Assembly (NCBI GenBank): GCA_043746555.1
Contig: JAYTQU010000359.1
Coordinates: forward strand, 1-18,305
DNA: 18,305 nt
Reading direction: 5' to 3'
Source of the DNA: CAZQYC01 sp043746555
GTDB lineage: Bacteria > Pseudomonadota > Gammaproteobacteria > Steroidobacterales > Steroidobacteraceae
Shown one piece after another: positions 1 through 8,260 of this stretch. Positions within the stretch are counted from its first letter, which is position 1, and each line of letters opens with the position of its first letter. A program made the position numbers and the translations under genes. The notes under the pieces were generated by a model. That model saw only the letters and a program-made list of their open reading frames with translations, did not search any database and was not told the DNA's origin.

Positions 1-737
1 CCTCCGGCGCGCACTACTCCGATTTCGGACTGTTACTAGCTCGTTCGAACCCCGAGCTGCCGAAGCATCGTGGACTCACGATGTTTTGGATCGACATGAA
101 AGCGCCGGGTGTGGATGTGCGGCCCATTCATCAAATCTCCGGCGACTCGGATTTCAATGAAGTGTTCTTCACCGATTTGCGCATTAAAGATTCGCAGCGA
201 TTGGGCGAAGTCGGAGCCGGTTGGCAAACGGCGCTGATCACCTTAATGAACGAACGGCTCGCAATCACCGACACCTACGGTCCCGAATTGAACGATCTCA
301 TCGATCTGGCGAAATCTATTCCAACGGAAACGGGATCGTTGCTCGATGACGCCGCACTTCGCGAACGCATCGCCGATTGGCATGTCGCGACTGCGGGTAT
401 GAGTTACACGCGCTTTCGCATGATCACCGCGCTATCTCGCGGTCAAACGCCGGGGCCCGAGGCATCGATTTCCAAAATGATTTCCGGCGTCAAAGGACAA
501 GAGATGGCATCGACGGCGTTGGATCTGATGGATCAACTCGGCGTCGTCAACGATCCGCAGTCCGCACCGTTGCAAGCTATTTTCCAACGCGTCTTCATGG
601 CGTCGCCCGGCATTCGCATTGCCGGCGGCACCGACGAGATATTGCAAAACATCATTGCCGAGCGCGTGCTCGGATTACCCGGCGAAGCGCGTGTCGACAA
701 GGACAAAGCGTTCAAGGATTTGCCGAGCGGAAAATAA
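1..737 (+). CDS. acyl-CoA dehydrogenase, C-terminal part (5' end outside window)
   Basis: The reading frame is open from the first full codon at base 3, so the gene enters from the left edge; the ATG at 81 is internal. The visible part (about 244 residues) holds the end of the middle beta domain (FWIDMKAPGVDVRPIHQISG, then FNEVFFTDLRI) and the C-terminal helical domain. Near the end it has the family signature GGTDEILQNIIAERVLGLP. The family oxidises acyl-CoA thioesters to 2-enoyl-CoA using FAD and passes electrons to ETF. The chain length and nature of the substrate cannot be told. A degraded short-chain dehydrogenase lies downstream and an acyl-CoA ligase beyond that, so this was probably part of an acyl-CoA degradation (lipid, terpenoid or steroid type) neighbourhood. 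Family call firm, substrate unknown. Confidence 0.93.
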   Translation, partial: SGAHYSDFGLLLARSNPELPKHRGLTMFWIDMKAPGVDVRPIHQISGDSDFNEVFFTDLRIKDSQRLGEVGAGWQTALITLMNERLAITDTYGPELNDLIDLAKSIPTETGSLLDDAALRERIADWHVATAGMSYTRFRMITALSRGQTPGPEASISKMISGVKGQEMASTALDLMDQLGVVNDPQSAPLQAIFQRVFMASPGIRIAGGTDEILQNIIAERVLGLPGEARVDKDKAFKDLPSGK

Positions 738-889
738 ATGGTCTGCGAACTAACCCCAATTAGCATTCGTAGAACTGACCGCAGCGCTATGAAGAAATAG
801 TCGCGGTCGGAGTTGGGATTCTTTCGTGCCAGCGGCTACCTAGTCCGATAAGCGATTTGCACGTGAGCGCCAGTTCGTTTCTGGCCTGA
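738..889. other. intergenic stretch without a recognisable gene
   Basis: No ORF here looks like a protein. In the frame of the downstream SDR remnant there are stops at 776-778 and 887-889, and the codons between them do not resemble an SDR core. If an SDR body was once here it has been lost or is beyond recognition. A perfect 6-bp inverted repeat with a 6-base spacer (CTGATC at 886-891, GATCAG at 898-903) straddles the right border. I see nothing else. Confidence 0.4.
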
Positions 890-1114
890 TCTGGCCCGAT
901 CAGACAGGATGCGCTGTGGATTTTTTCCACGCGCCTCTCACAATCTGGACGCGATGCGTCGGAAATTGCGGCAAGAACACTCACCGCAATCCGCGGGAAT
1001 CAACTCTATTTGTTTACGCACCCGGAAATGAATTGGGAGATCGAGGAACGACTTGCTGCGATCGAAGCCGCGATGTCTTCGGGAACTGCACTTCTATCGA
1101 TGAGTGCCGTCTAG
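890..1114 (+). pseudogene. C-terminal remnant of a short-chain dehydrogenase/reductase
   Basis: Read in the frame that ends at TAG 1112-1114, the DNA encodes a stretch with the shape of an SDR C-terminal tail: SGRDASEIAARTLTAIRGNQ followed by LYLFTHPEMNWEIEERLAAI. The pattern A-x-x-A-x-x-x-x-x-A-I-x-x-N-x-L-Y-x-F-T-H-P-E, then a helix ending in LAAIEAA, is the usual end of many SDRs. The catalytic Ser-Tyr-Lys core and the Rossmann domain are absent. The frame is closed by TGA at 887-889 and there is no plausible start, so this is a gene remnant rather than a small gene. A 9-bp direct repeat (CTAGTATTC at 1111-1119 and 1135-1143) brackets its 3' edge. Family attribution is from memory and moderately firm. 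Confidence 0.62.
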
Positions 1115-1153
1115 TATTCCGATTATTATTCTGACTAGTATTCTGGGGCTCGT

Positions 1154-1579
1154 TTAACGACTTGGATTCTTATCGAACTGCTTCGCGTCATCGTAATGTG
1201 TATGCCAAGGTTGGGCAGTGCTTCGCCAAATATCGAGTTGCACCTTGAACGCTGATGGATCGTCGAGGCTACCCACTTTGATCGCGACAAATTGCGGATT
1301 CTCTTCCGGCCCGGCAAACAGCGGTGTACCAAAAGCCGCGCAAAAGCTGCGGCCAACGTTGACTCCGCTATCGGATTTCGACCAATACGTCTTCACCGCA
1401 CCTTGTGTAATCGACACTGCCGATTTCGGATAGAGCGCCGCCAATGTCGGCGCACCACCGCCGACGTATTGACACGTACGACAATGGCAAGCTATGTGAA
1501 CGATTGGATCGCTTGAAAGCTCGTACCGTACAGCGTTGCAAAGACATCCACCTCTGGGACATCCACCTTTGGTTTCCAT
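1154..1579 (-). CDS. GFA/CENP-V-type protein with a substituted zinc ligand
   Basis: This 141-residue protein has the glutathione-dependent formaldehyde-activating (GFA) fold signature: GGCLCNAVRYEL near residues 10-21, then CHCRTCQ at 31-37, then FCAAFGTPLF at 79-88. GFA proteins are small cytosolic zinc proteins; few have a proven reaction. The last motif is normally FCxxCGTPLF, and here the second cysteine is Phe83 (TTT where TGT would restore it). The N-terminus has a near-tandem duplication, KGGCP then RGGCL, encoded by GGTGGATGT repeated 15 bases apart. The start is supported by GAAGAGG a few bases upstream of the ATG. The gene shares its strand with the acyl-CoA ligase, 137 bases away. 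It may be drifting toward loss of function, or keep only the structural zinc site. Confidence 0.85.
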   Translation of the reverse strand: METKGGCPRGGCLCNAVRYELSSDPIVHIACHCRTCQYVGGGAPTLAALYPKSAVSITQGAVKTYWSKSDSGVNVGRSFCAAFGTPLFAGPEENPQFVAIKVGSLDDPSAFKVQLDIWRSTAQPWHTHYDDAKQFDKNPSR

Positions 1580-1716
1580 GTGTACCTCTTCATTCGTCAG
1601 TCAATCATTACGTATTCACGAGTTGCCGACTCTACCGAGAACTTCATGAATATACTGAAGCTCGCGATCGACCAGCCGAGCTGCTCGGGACTAACGGCAG
1701 CTCTCGCGAAACTGCG

Positions 1717-3267
1717 CTAACCCGAGGCTTGAAACTGTTCGCGCAATTGGCGACGCAACACCTTACCGCTGGCGTTGCGCGGTAAGGCGGCAACCACTTC
1801 GTACGACTTCGGAATTTTGAACCCACCGATGCGTGCGCGAAGATAACGGTCGATGTCGGCGACATCGAGTGCGGCACCCGGCTTGAGCACCAAGATCGCT
1901 TTCACGGCTTCGCCCCACCGAGCATCCGGCACGCCGATCACCGCAGCGTCCGCAATCGACGGATGACCGAACAATGCGTTTTCGACTTCAGCCGGATATA
2001 CGTTCTCGCTGCCGGGTTTGATCATGTCCTTGATGCGATCGTGAATGTAAAGAAAGCCATCGCTGTCCAAATAGCCCGCATCGCTAGTCCAGAGCCAACT
2101 ATCGCGAATCGCGTTGGCGGTAGCGGCGGCATTGTTCCAATAGCCGCGCATTATCCAAACACTGCGCATGACGATTTCGCCGATTGCTCCTGCGGATAAC
2201 GCGTTGCCCTGTTCGTCGACCACTTTTACTTCGCAGCCCGGTTGCGGCTTACCGCAGGATTTCAGTTTGCCCGAGGCGGCATCGTGCATCTCTGGGCAGA
2301 GCGAAGTGACCACGCCGCAGTTTTCGGTCATGCCATAAAGATGCTCGAACGGACAGTCGAAATATTCGCGTGCGCGTTTCAGGACATCTTCCGGAATCGG
2401 CGACGCGCCATAACCGAGACGGCGCAAGCGACGTAACTTTTCCGGGCGCGTCGGTAAATTAAGAATCGCCAGAATCAGCGCCGGCACCAGCAACACATTG
2501 GTGATGGCATGCCGATCGATCAACTGAATAATCTCCGCAGGATCGCTGCGGCGTGTGAGCACTACCTGCCCTCCTCCACACAGCGTAAAACACAGCGGAC
2601 CAAATCCGGCTACGTGAAATAGCGGCAGACAAACCAAATTGACGCAATCCGCTGCAAACGCCGAAGGATTAGAATTCTTGATTGCGACGGCCGACGAACC
2701 CCACGTGCGAAAAGTGTGGCACACGCCTTTTGGATGTCCGGTGGTACCGCTCGTGTACAACTGCACGATGTCGTCATCAAGATTGAGCGACAACATCGGA
2801 TCGCGAGTTGACTGTTGATTACGCCACTGTTCGTAGGCAATCCACCGCGGATGTTCGCCGTGCAGTGCGACGATAGTTTTTACGTAAGTCAGTTGCGATT
2901 CGATGCTCTCCACGAATGCATAGTGATCTCGCCCCACAAACAGGATGGGCGCCTGGGCATCGTTCACAATCCATGTCACTTCGGGTCCAGCGAGCCTCGC
3001 ATTGATCGGACAAAGTGCGTGCCCGGCCTTCAACGCACCGAGCAAAATTTCGGCAAAGCTCGGATCATTAAAATCCAAGATGGCAATGCGCGATTGCTTT
3101 GGCAGGCCGATGGCCAACAAAGCATTGGCGATCGAGCTGGCGCGCGAGTCGAGACGTGCATAATCGATTGTCTCGTTTTCAAAACGCAGCGCTATGCCGT
3201 TTGGATTGGCTGCTGCGTGCGCGCGAACGTTGACGACCGGGTTTGGTAGCACGATGTCTTGATTCAT
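1717..3267 (-). CDS. AMP-forming acyl-CoA ligase (ANL superfamily)
   Basis: This 516-residue enzyme should activate a carboxylic acid with ATP to the acyl-adenylate and then to the CoA thioester. Visible motifs are the phosphate loop YTSGTTGHPKG (about residues 171-181), the A5-type motif YGMTENCG, the hinge-region stretch WTSDAGYLDSDGFLYIHDRI followed by KDMIKPGSENVYP, and RNASGKVLRRQLRE at the C-terminus with the adenylation lysine. Length is normal and the gene looks intact. I chose the ATG at 3267 (protein start MNQDIVLPNP), preceded by an AGAGAGCGAG purine stretch. The frame is open 27 codons further upstream, but that extension (starting at 3348) looks unlike the family. Specificity (long-chain, cyclohexane, aromatic) cannot be read. 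The DUF5062-like gene is divergent from it. Confidence 0.92.
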   Translation of the reverse strand: MNQDIVLPNPVVNVRAHAAANPNGIALRFENETIDYARLDSRASSIANALLAIGLPKQSRIAILDFNDPSFAEILLGALKAGHALCPINARLAGPEVTWIVNDAQAPILFVGRDHYAFVESIESQLTYVKTIVALHGEHPRWIAYEQWRNQQSTRDPMLSLNLDDDIVQLYTSGTTGHPKGVCHTFRTWGSSAVAIKNSNPSAFAADCVNLVCLPLFHVAGFGPLCFTLCGGGQVVLTRRSDPAEIIQLIDRHAITNVLLVPALILAILNLPTRPEKLRRLRRLGYGASPIPEDVLKRAREYFDCPFEHLYGMTENCGVVTSLCPEMHDAASGKLKSCGKPQPGCEVKVVDEQGNALSAGAIGEIVMRSVWIMRGYWNNAAATANAIRDSWLWTSDAGYLDSDGFLYIHDRIKDMIKPGSENVYPAEVENALFGHPSIADAAVIGVPDARWGEAVKAILVLKPGAALDVADIDRYLRARIGGFKIPKSYEVVAALPRNASGKVLRRQLREQFQASG

Positions 3268-3410
3268 GAATCTCGCTCTCTGTCGGAGCCTGCCAACAAT
3301 TAGAATAGACGCCATGCTCCGCAAATGCCAGCAAACGTTTACAATCATTCGGTTCTCGAGTTCGGCGCGGCGATGCTGCCATGCATCTAATGCCAGTGAG
3401 GGGAACCGCC

Positions 3411-3671
3411 ATGAAAAAACTGAAACACGAAAACGAGCTATTCAAAGAGGCGCTACTCGCCGCAATGAAGTATGCGGAAGGCCGCGGCGCCGTGATTTTC
3501 GAACCGGGCGATTCGGCGAGCGAGAAGTTACTCTACGTCTACCGACTGTTGGTACATGACAAGAAGATGCAGCCACTGCCGGAGGATCAGGTGGCGGAAA
3601 AATCAATGCGCCACAAGATTACACTTTGGTATGCACATCAATTGCCAAAAGACCATCCGCTGCTGAAGTAA
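3411..3671 (+). CDS. small DUF5062-like protein
   Basis: This 86-residue soluble protein begins MKKLKHENELFKEALLAAMK and ends in QLPKDHPLLK. The overall pattern (charged N-terminal helix, a GRGAVIFEPGDSASEKL segment, YRLLVHDKKMQPLP, then HKITLWYAHQLPKDHPLL) matches what I recall of the DUF5062 family, short gammaproteobacterial proteins of unknown function and about this length. The start at 3411 is supported by GTGAGGGG about 7 bases upstream; an ATG at 3381 in the same frame lacks such a site. It is divergent from the acyl-CoA ligase and precedes the efflux operon by about 375 bases, so it is probably an independent unit. Family name from memory. Confidence 0.75.
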   Translation: MKKLKHENELFKEALLAAMKYAEGRGAVIFEPGDSASEKLLYVYRLLVHDKKMQPLPEDQVAEKSMRHKITLWYAHQLPKDHPLLK

Positions 3672-4047
3672 TCGACAGCCTCTGATCGACAGCCTGGGCG
3701 CCCTAGCACAATTCGTCGAAATGTTTGCGCGTTGGTGCGCAGCATGACCCAGTGGCGGGTCTCAATCCGGGTCACGCCGAACGCAGAGAATGATATATTC
3801 CCGTTTGCCTCTATCGTTTCAGCAAGGAATTGTTCTTTCCCATGTCGCCGTCGCAAATCCTTCTTGGTCAGAAGGGTATCCAACACAGTGCCACGCAGAT
3901 GCCCGACCTGCCAAATCCGGAGCCATTTTCCCGATTGATCGTGAGTAATCTTGACTACGATTTGTGTGTGCACGAGGCCCGTGCACATCGATTTGCTTGG
4001 TTCGCGAATTTGCAACTTTTCGATGAAAGATTGTCGAAGGGATGGCG
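3672..4047. other. gene-poor region upstream of the efflux operon
   Basis: About 375 bases without a convincing gene. It holds a perfect 11-bp direct repeat (ATCGACAGCCT at 3671-3681 and 3685-3695), the inverted repeat TGACCC/GGGTCA (3745-3750, 3769-3774), and a tight palindrome at 3967-3987 described separately. A minus-strand frame open from 4072 to 3638 has some protein-like sequence but would overlap both flanking genes, and I do not recognise it. No local regulator gene is visible. I find no convincing -35/-10 pair; TTGACT near 3953 has no partner at the right spacing. Confidence 0.45.
3967..3987. promoter_or_regulatory. perfect palindrome, candidate operator of the efflux operon
   Basis: TGTGCAC, 7 bases, then GTGCACA: 7-bp perfect arms, 60 bases before the start codon of the pump operon. 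Spacing and symmetry would suit a dimeric repressor of the TetR, MarR or LysR type, such as often control EmrAB-type pumps. It could also be a 5'-UTR hairpin. No cognate regulator is encoded within the window. Confidence 0.35.
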
Positions 4048-5484
4048 ATGAGATTTTCAGTCGCTGCCGCACTTTTGCTCAGTTCATTGCTCGCCGCCTG
4101 CGCGCTCAAACCGCCGGTAATCGATGACCCGCAACTAAGACACGATGCGCCGCTAGCCACAGATGTGGCCACCGACAAAGGCGTCGATGGCATTCAACCG
4201 GGCGCATGGCCCGCTGTGGATTGGTGGAAGCGCTATCAAGATCCCACGCTCAACAACCTGATCGACATTGCGATCAAAGACGCGCCCAGTTTAAAAACCG
4301 CGAACGCACGTTATTCATCCGCGCGCGAATCGGTGCGCGTCACGGGTGCGGCGCAAGGCATACGAGTCGATGCCAACGCCACCACGCAACGGCAACGATT
4401 GAGCGACAACGGACTATTTCCGCCGAAGTTACTTGGCTTTAACTGGTACAACCAATCGGATTTAGCCTTCTCCGCTTCGTACACATTCGATTGGTGGGGC
4501 AAGCAACGCGCCACTATCGTCGCCGCCGTCAATGAAGCACATGCGGTCGAGGCCGAACAACGCGCGGCGGCGCTGCTACTTGCCGGCATGATTGCCGATA
4601 ACTACTTTGGTTGGCAGGCCGATCAGTCGCGTCTCGCGTTGGCGCGGGAACGCGTTGCGATCCTCGAACATCAACTCGCAATTGCGAACCTGCGTATCGA
4701 CGCCGAGATCGATTCTCCCGATGCACGACAATTGGTCAAGCAGAGTCTCGCCGTCGCGCGCAGCGACAGTGCGGCGTTGCAAGGTTCGGCAAAACTGCAC
4801 GTCATCGCATTGGTAGCTTTACTTGGACGAGCACCCAACGAATTGCCCACATTCACGGCACATCCGTTGCCTGCGGTCACGGAAAGTTTCCCCAGCAATG
4901 CGCGCCTGGATTTGATCGCACGCCGGCCCGACATCGCAGCGAGTCGCTGGCGTGTTGAAGTCGCGCGCAAGAATCTTGTGGTGGCGCGCGCCGATTATTT
5001 TCCGGATGTGTCTATTCATGCATTGGCGGGACTATCGAGTATCGACATCAACAATTTATTGAAATACGGCAGCCGCGTTCCGTCGGTAGGTCTCGCGATT
5101 CATCTGCCGATATTCGATTCCGGACTGGAAGCCGCCCAATTTGGCGCTCGACATGCGCAGGTTGATGCGGCAGTCGCCAACTACGATGAAACCGTGATCG
5201 GCGCTGCCCGCGAAGTGGCGAGTGCGGCCGCCAATCTTGAACAAGTATCGACGCAACTACAGCAGCACGATCTACAACTGGCGGCTTCAATTGAACTGCA
5301 AAGAAGTGCCGCTGCGCGGGCGAGCGCTGGAATCACCGATATTCGGCCACGACTGTCGGCCGACTTATCGTTGCTCGCCGAACGCGATGCTGCAACCCAA
5401 CTCAATCAAGCCGCATTATCCGCCGATATCGCATTGCAACGCGCGCTGGGCGGTGGTTACGAATTCAAAGAAGAATCGAAATGA
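4048..5484 (+). CDS. outer-membrane efflux lipoprotein, NodT/OprM type
   Basis: This 478-residue TolC-like channel subunit forms the outer-membrane exit of a tripartite pump. It has a lipoprotein signal, MRFSVAAALLLSSLLAAC, with the lipid-anchored Cys at residue 18. The mature part shows the family landmarks WPAVDWWKRYQDPTLNNLID, YTFDWWGKQRATI, the repeat-boundary RRPDIAASRWRVEVARKNLV, and VGLAIHLPIFDSG. Of two possible starts (4042 and 4048) I prefer 4048, because GAAGGG then sits at proper spacing; at 4042 it would touch the ATG. The stop overlaps the next start in ATGA (5481-5484), so the genes are translationally coupled. Full length. Confidence 0.93.
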   Translation: MRFSVAAALLLSSLLAACALKPPVIDDPQLRHDAPLATDVATDKGVDGIQPGAWPAVDWWKRYQDPTLNNLIDIAIKDAPSLKTANARYSSARESVRVTGAAQGIRVDANATTQRQRLSDNGLFPPKLLGFNWYNQSDLAFSASYTFDWWGKQRATIVAAVNEAHAVEAEQRAAALLLAGMIADNYFGWQADQSRLALARERVAILEHQLAIANLRIDAEIDSPDARQLVKQSLAVARSDSAALQGSAKLHVIALVALLGRAPNELPTFTAHPLPAVTESFPSNARLDLIARRPDIAASRWRVEVARKNLVVARADYFPDVSIHALAGLSSIDINNLLKYGSRVPSVGLAIHLPIFDSGLEAAQFGARHAQVDAAVANYDETVIGAAREVASAAANLEQVSTQLQQHDLQLAASIELQRSAAARASAGITDIRPRLSADLSLLAERDAATQLNQAALSADIALQRALGGGYEFKEESK

Positions 5485-6662
5485 ACATTGACAACGACGC
5501 GATCGAACACGCTGACGACGCCGAGCCGAATGGCAAACGTCGCAAAATTCTCATCGTCATTGCCTCGGTATTCGGCGGCATCGGTTTTGCCTGGTTCGTC
5601 TATTGGTTCTTTGTGCTATCGGTGCGCGAGCGTACGGACGACGCCTACGTCGCCGGCAATCAGGTGAGCGTCTCCGCTCAAGTGCCCGGCACCGTCATTG
5701 CCGTGTTTGCGGAGAACACCGCTCTTGTCGAAGCCGGTCAGGTTTTAGTTCGTCTCGATCCCACCGATTCCGAAACAGCGCTCAGCCGCGCGGCTAATTC
5801 GCTGATTCAAGCCGTGCGTCAAGTTCGGCAACAAAGAGCGATGGCCGCTCAATACGACGCGCTCATCGCTACGCGAAAACTCGAACTAACTCGCGCGGAA
5901 GAAGATGTTGCTAAACGCGAGCCGCTGCTTGAACAGCAAGCGGTGGCACCCGAGGAATTGCGCCACGCTCGCGAAGCCGTAGCAATGGCGCACGCAGCAT
6001 TAGACCAAGCACAACAACAATCGCACTCGGCGCATGTACTGCTCGATGGGTTTGCAGTTCGCAACAATCCCATCGTGTTGCTGGCGAAAGATGCCTATCG
6101 CGATGCGTGGATCGCCGCCAAGCGCAATGAAATCGTTTCGCCGATCAAAGGCTACGTCGCGCAGCGCAGCGTGCAACTCGGTCAACGCGTCGCGCCGGGA
6201 CAGCCTTTACTCACCGTGATTGCATTGAACGATTTATGGATCGAAGCGAACTTCAAGGAAAGCCAGATCGGTCAACTACGCATCGGCCAGCCCACCGAAG
6301 TCCGCAGCGATCTATACGGTAGCGATCCTATTTTTCACGGCAAGGTCATTGGCATGGCGGCCGGCACCGGTGCTGCTTTTTCGTTGCTGCCGGCGCAGAA
6401 CGCTTCGGGCAACTGGATTAAAGTCGTGCAGAGAGTGCCGGTGCGAATTGCGTTCGATCCGGCCGAACTTGCGAAACACCCGCTGCGCATCGGACTGTCG
6501 GTCACTGCAACCGTCGATACTCACAAACGCGATGGCACTGTACTTGCGGCGCTGCCTGCTGTCGGTAATGGGCAAACGACCGCAGTGTATTCAGTAGACA
6601 TCGCGCAGGCCGCCGCCGAAGCCGACGCGATCATCGCGAAGAACAGCGGCGAAGTTCGCTAA
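5481..6662 (+). CDS. EmrA/HlyD-type membrane-fusion protein
   Basis: This 393-residue periplasmic adaptor links the inner-membrane MFS pump to the outer-membrane channel. One N-terminal transmembrane helix lies at about residues 23-46 (ILIVIASVFGGIGFAWFVYW). After it come the biotinyl-lipoyl half-motif RTDDAYVAGNQVSVSAQVPG, an Ala/Gln/Glu-rich coiled-coil hairpin (about 95-185), the second lipoyl half (VSPIKGYVAQRSVQLGQRV) and the beta-barrel with NDLWIEANFKESQIGQLRIG. These are characteristic of EmrA. It overlaps the lipoprotein stop by 4 bases and is followed by the MFS gene after 3 bases, so the three genes form one operon. Substrate unknown; typical family cargo is hydrophobic or aromatic toxic compounds. 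Confidence 0.94.
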   Translation: MNIDNDAIEHADDAEPNGKRRKILIVIASVFGGIGFAWFVYWFFVLSVRERTDDAYVAGNQVSVSAQVPGTVIAVFAENTALVEAGQVLVRLDPTDSETALSRAANSLIQAVRQVRQQRAMAAQYDALIATRKLELTRAEEDVAKREPLLEQQAVAPEELRHAREAVAMAHAALDQAQQQSHSAHVLLDGFAVRNNPIVLLAKDAYRDAWIAAKRNEIVSPIKGYVAQRSVQLGQRVAPGQPLLTVIALNDLWIEANFKESQIGQLRIGQPTEVRSDLYGSDPIFHGKVIGMAAGTGAAFSLLPAQNASGNWIKVVQRVPVRIAFDPAELAKHPLRIGLSVTATVDTHKRDGTVLAALPAVGNGQTTAVYSVDIAQAAAEADAIIAKNSGEVR

Positions 6663-6665
6663 TTT

Positions 6666-8222
6666 ATGGCCGAAGCATTCGCCGCTCATCCTGAGGACGG
6701 CTATCCACCGCTCAAAGGTTTACAGCTTGTTCTGCTGACATTCGCTGTCGGAGTTTCCAGCTTCATGGAAATTCTCGACATGACGATCGTCAATGTATCG
6801 GTGCCTTCGATTTCCGGCAGTCTCGGCGTCAGTCCTTCCGAAGGCACTTGGGCCATTAGTTCCTACATGCTTGCCGCCGCTGTCGTACAGCCACTCACCG
6901 GTTGGTTGGGACGAAGGTTTGGCGAAGTGCGCACGTTTGTATCGTCCATCCTGCTGTTTATTTTGTTTTCGGCTTTCTGCGGACTCGCGACCAGCATGCC
7001 GATGCTCATCGCCGGGCGATTGATGCAGGGTCTGGTGTCGGGCCCATTGATGTCGGTGGCGCAGGCGATGTTGTTGCAAAACTATCCGGTCAACCGGCGC
7101 GGCTTGGCTTTGGGTCTTTGGAGCATGGTGGTGATCATTGCACCGATCTTCGGACCGATCTTGGGCGGCTGGATCACCGACAATTTATCGTGGCCGTGGT
7201 TGTTCTATATCAACGTGCCGGTTGGCGCGGTGGCCGCCGTGATTTCGTGGGCGCTATTGCGCAAACGTGAGTCCAAGATACTGAAACAGCCGGTCGATGC
7301 GATCGGTTTGATGTTGCTCGTCATCGGCGTGGGCAGTTTGCAATTCATGCTGGATAACGGCAATGAAAAGGATTGGTTTTCGTCGCCGGTCATCATCACG
7401 GCCGCGGTGCTGTCGGTGGTGAGCCTGAGTTTTTTCATTCCCTGGGAACTGACCGATCGTCATCCGGTAGTTGACTTGGCGCTTTTCAAACGTCGCAATT
7501 TTCGCTTCGGCACGCTGTCGCTGGCCATCGCCTACTTTGCTTTTATGGGCGTTAACGTCGTGTTTCCGCTCTGGCTACAAACGACACTTGGTTATACCAG
7601 CACTTGGGCGGGCCTCGCGGTAGCGCCAGTCGGCATTTGCGCACTCATTCTCGCGCCTATTCTCGGCAGAAATATTCAGCACGTAAATTTACGGCTCGCG
7701 GCGAGTTTTGCGTTCGTTGTGTTTTCGTCAAGTTTGTTTTGGGTTGCGTCGCTGAACGAGACGGCCACATTTGCGCAGATGGCATGGCCGCGACTTTGGC
7801 AGGGTGTCGGCATCGCATTCTTTTTTCTGCCACTCAACCAAATTATTTTTTCCGGCGTCTCCTCCAACGAGCTCGCAGCCGCTGCGGGTCTCAGCAACTT
7901 TTTGCGGACCATCGCCGGCAGCATGTCGACAGCAGTGTGCATTTGGGTTTGGAGCGCGCGCAGCGATTTCCATCAAGCGGTGCTTGCGGAACACATCCGC
8001 GTCGATTCACCGGCCTGGATCGACTATCAAGCACAGCTCGCAGCGCACGGAATTACCGGCACGCACGGCTACCTTCTCGTTGATCGCGTTATCGGTACTC
8101 AGGCCTTGACGATCGCCGCGAACGATCTATTCAATTTGCTCGGCGTCATCTTTTTGTTGCTGATCCCCTTCGTGTGGCTGACCAAGCCGCCATTCGGCGC
8201 ACCGGGCGCGGCAATGCATTGA
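6666..8222 (+). CDS. EmrB-type DHA2 family MFS drug/proton antiporter
   Basis: This 518-residue integral membrane pump has the 14-helix DHA2 layout. Motifs are MEILDMTIVNVSVPSISGSL in helix 1, GWLGRRFGEVR (motif A) after helix 2, GLWSMVVIIAPIFGPILGGW in the motif C position, LFYINVPVGAVAAV, and LPLNQIIFSGVSSNELAAAA followed by GLSNFLRTIAGS, a strongly EmrB-like stretch. It uses the proton gradient to expel substrate through the EmrA-like adaptor and NodT-like channel encoded just upstream. Full length. It ends the operon and is convergent with the aldo/keto reductase. The neighbouring lig genes make an aromatic acid or phenolic substrate thinkable, but nothing in the sequence shows this. Confidence 0.94.
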   Translation: MAEAFAAHPEDGYPPLKGLQLVLLTFAVGVSSFMEILDMTIVNVSVPSISGSLGVSPSEGTWAISSYMLAAAVVQPLTGWLGRRFGEVRTFVSSILLFILFSAFCGLATSMPMLIAGRLMQGLVSGPLMSVAQAMLLQNYPVNRRGLALGLWSMVVIIAPIFGPILGGWITDNLSWPWLFYINVPVGAVAAVISWALLRKRESKILKQPVDAIGLMLLVIGVGSLQFMLDNGNEKDWFSSPVIITAAVLSVVSLSFFIPWELTDRHPVVDLALFKRRNFRFGTLSLAIAYFAFMGVNVVFPLWLQTTLGYTSTWAGLAVAPVGICALILAPILGRNIQHVNLRLAASFAFVVFSSSLFWVASLNETATFAQMAWPRLWQGVGIAFFFLPLNQIIFSGVSSNELAAAAGLSNFLRTIAGSMSTAVCIWVWSARSDFHQAVLAEHIRVDSPAWIDYQAQLAAHGITGTHGYLLVDRVIGTQALTIAANDLFNLLGVIFLLLIPFVWLTKPPFGAPGAAMH

Positions 8223-8260
8223 TAGTGGCGCAACTCACACTTGCGGACTCATGTCGTTAA

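Noticed and set aside
916..1134. 72-codon plus-strand open frame over the SDR remnant
   Set aside because: Its translation is not protein-like. The SDR-type sequence is in a different frame ending at 1114.
3268..3348. N-terminal extension of the acyl-CoA ligase
   Set aside because: The added 27 residues do not look like the family; ATG 3267 has a purine-rich ribosome site and gives a normal length.
3671..3695. Direct repeat ATCGACAGCCT, two copies
   Set aside because: Only two short copies at 14-base spacing starting at the stop codon of the DUF5062-like gene; likely a slippage duplication, with no sign of an array or att site.
3638..4072. Minus-strand 144-codon open frame in the gap before the efflux operon
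   Set aside because: It would overlap the 3' end of the DUF5062-like gene and the 5' end of the lipoprotein gene, has no clear ribosome site, and matches no family I know. Part of it looks protein-like, so a database search would be worthwhile, but I cannot support it as a gene.
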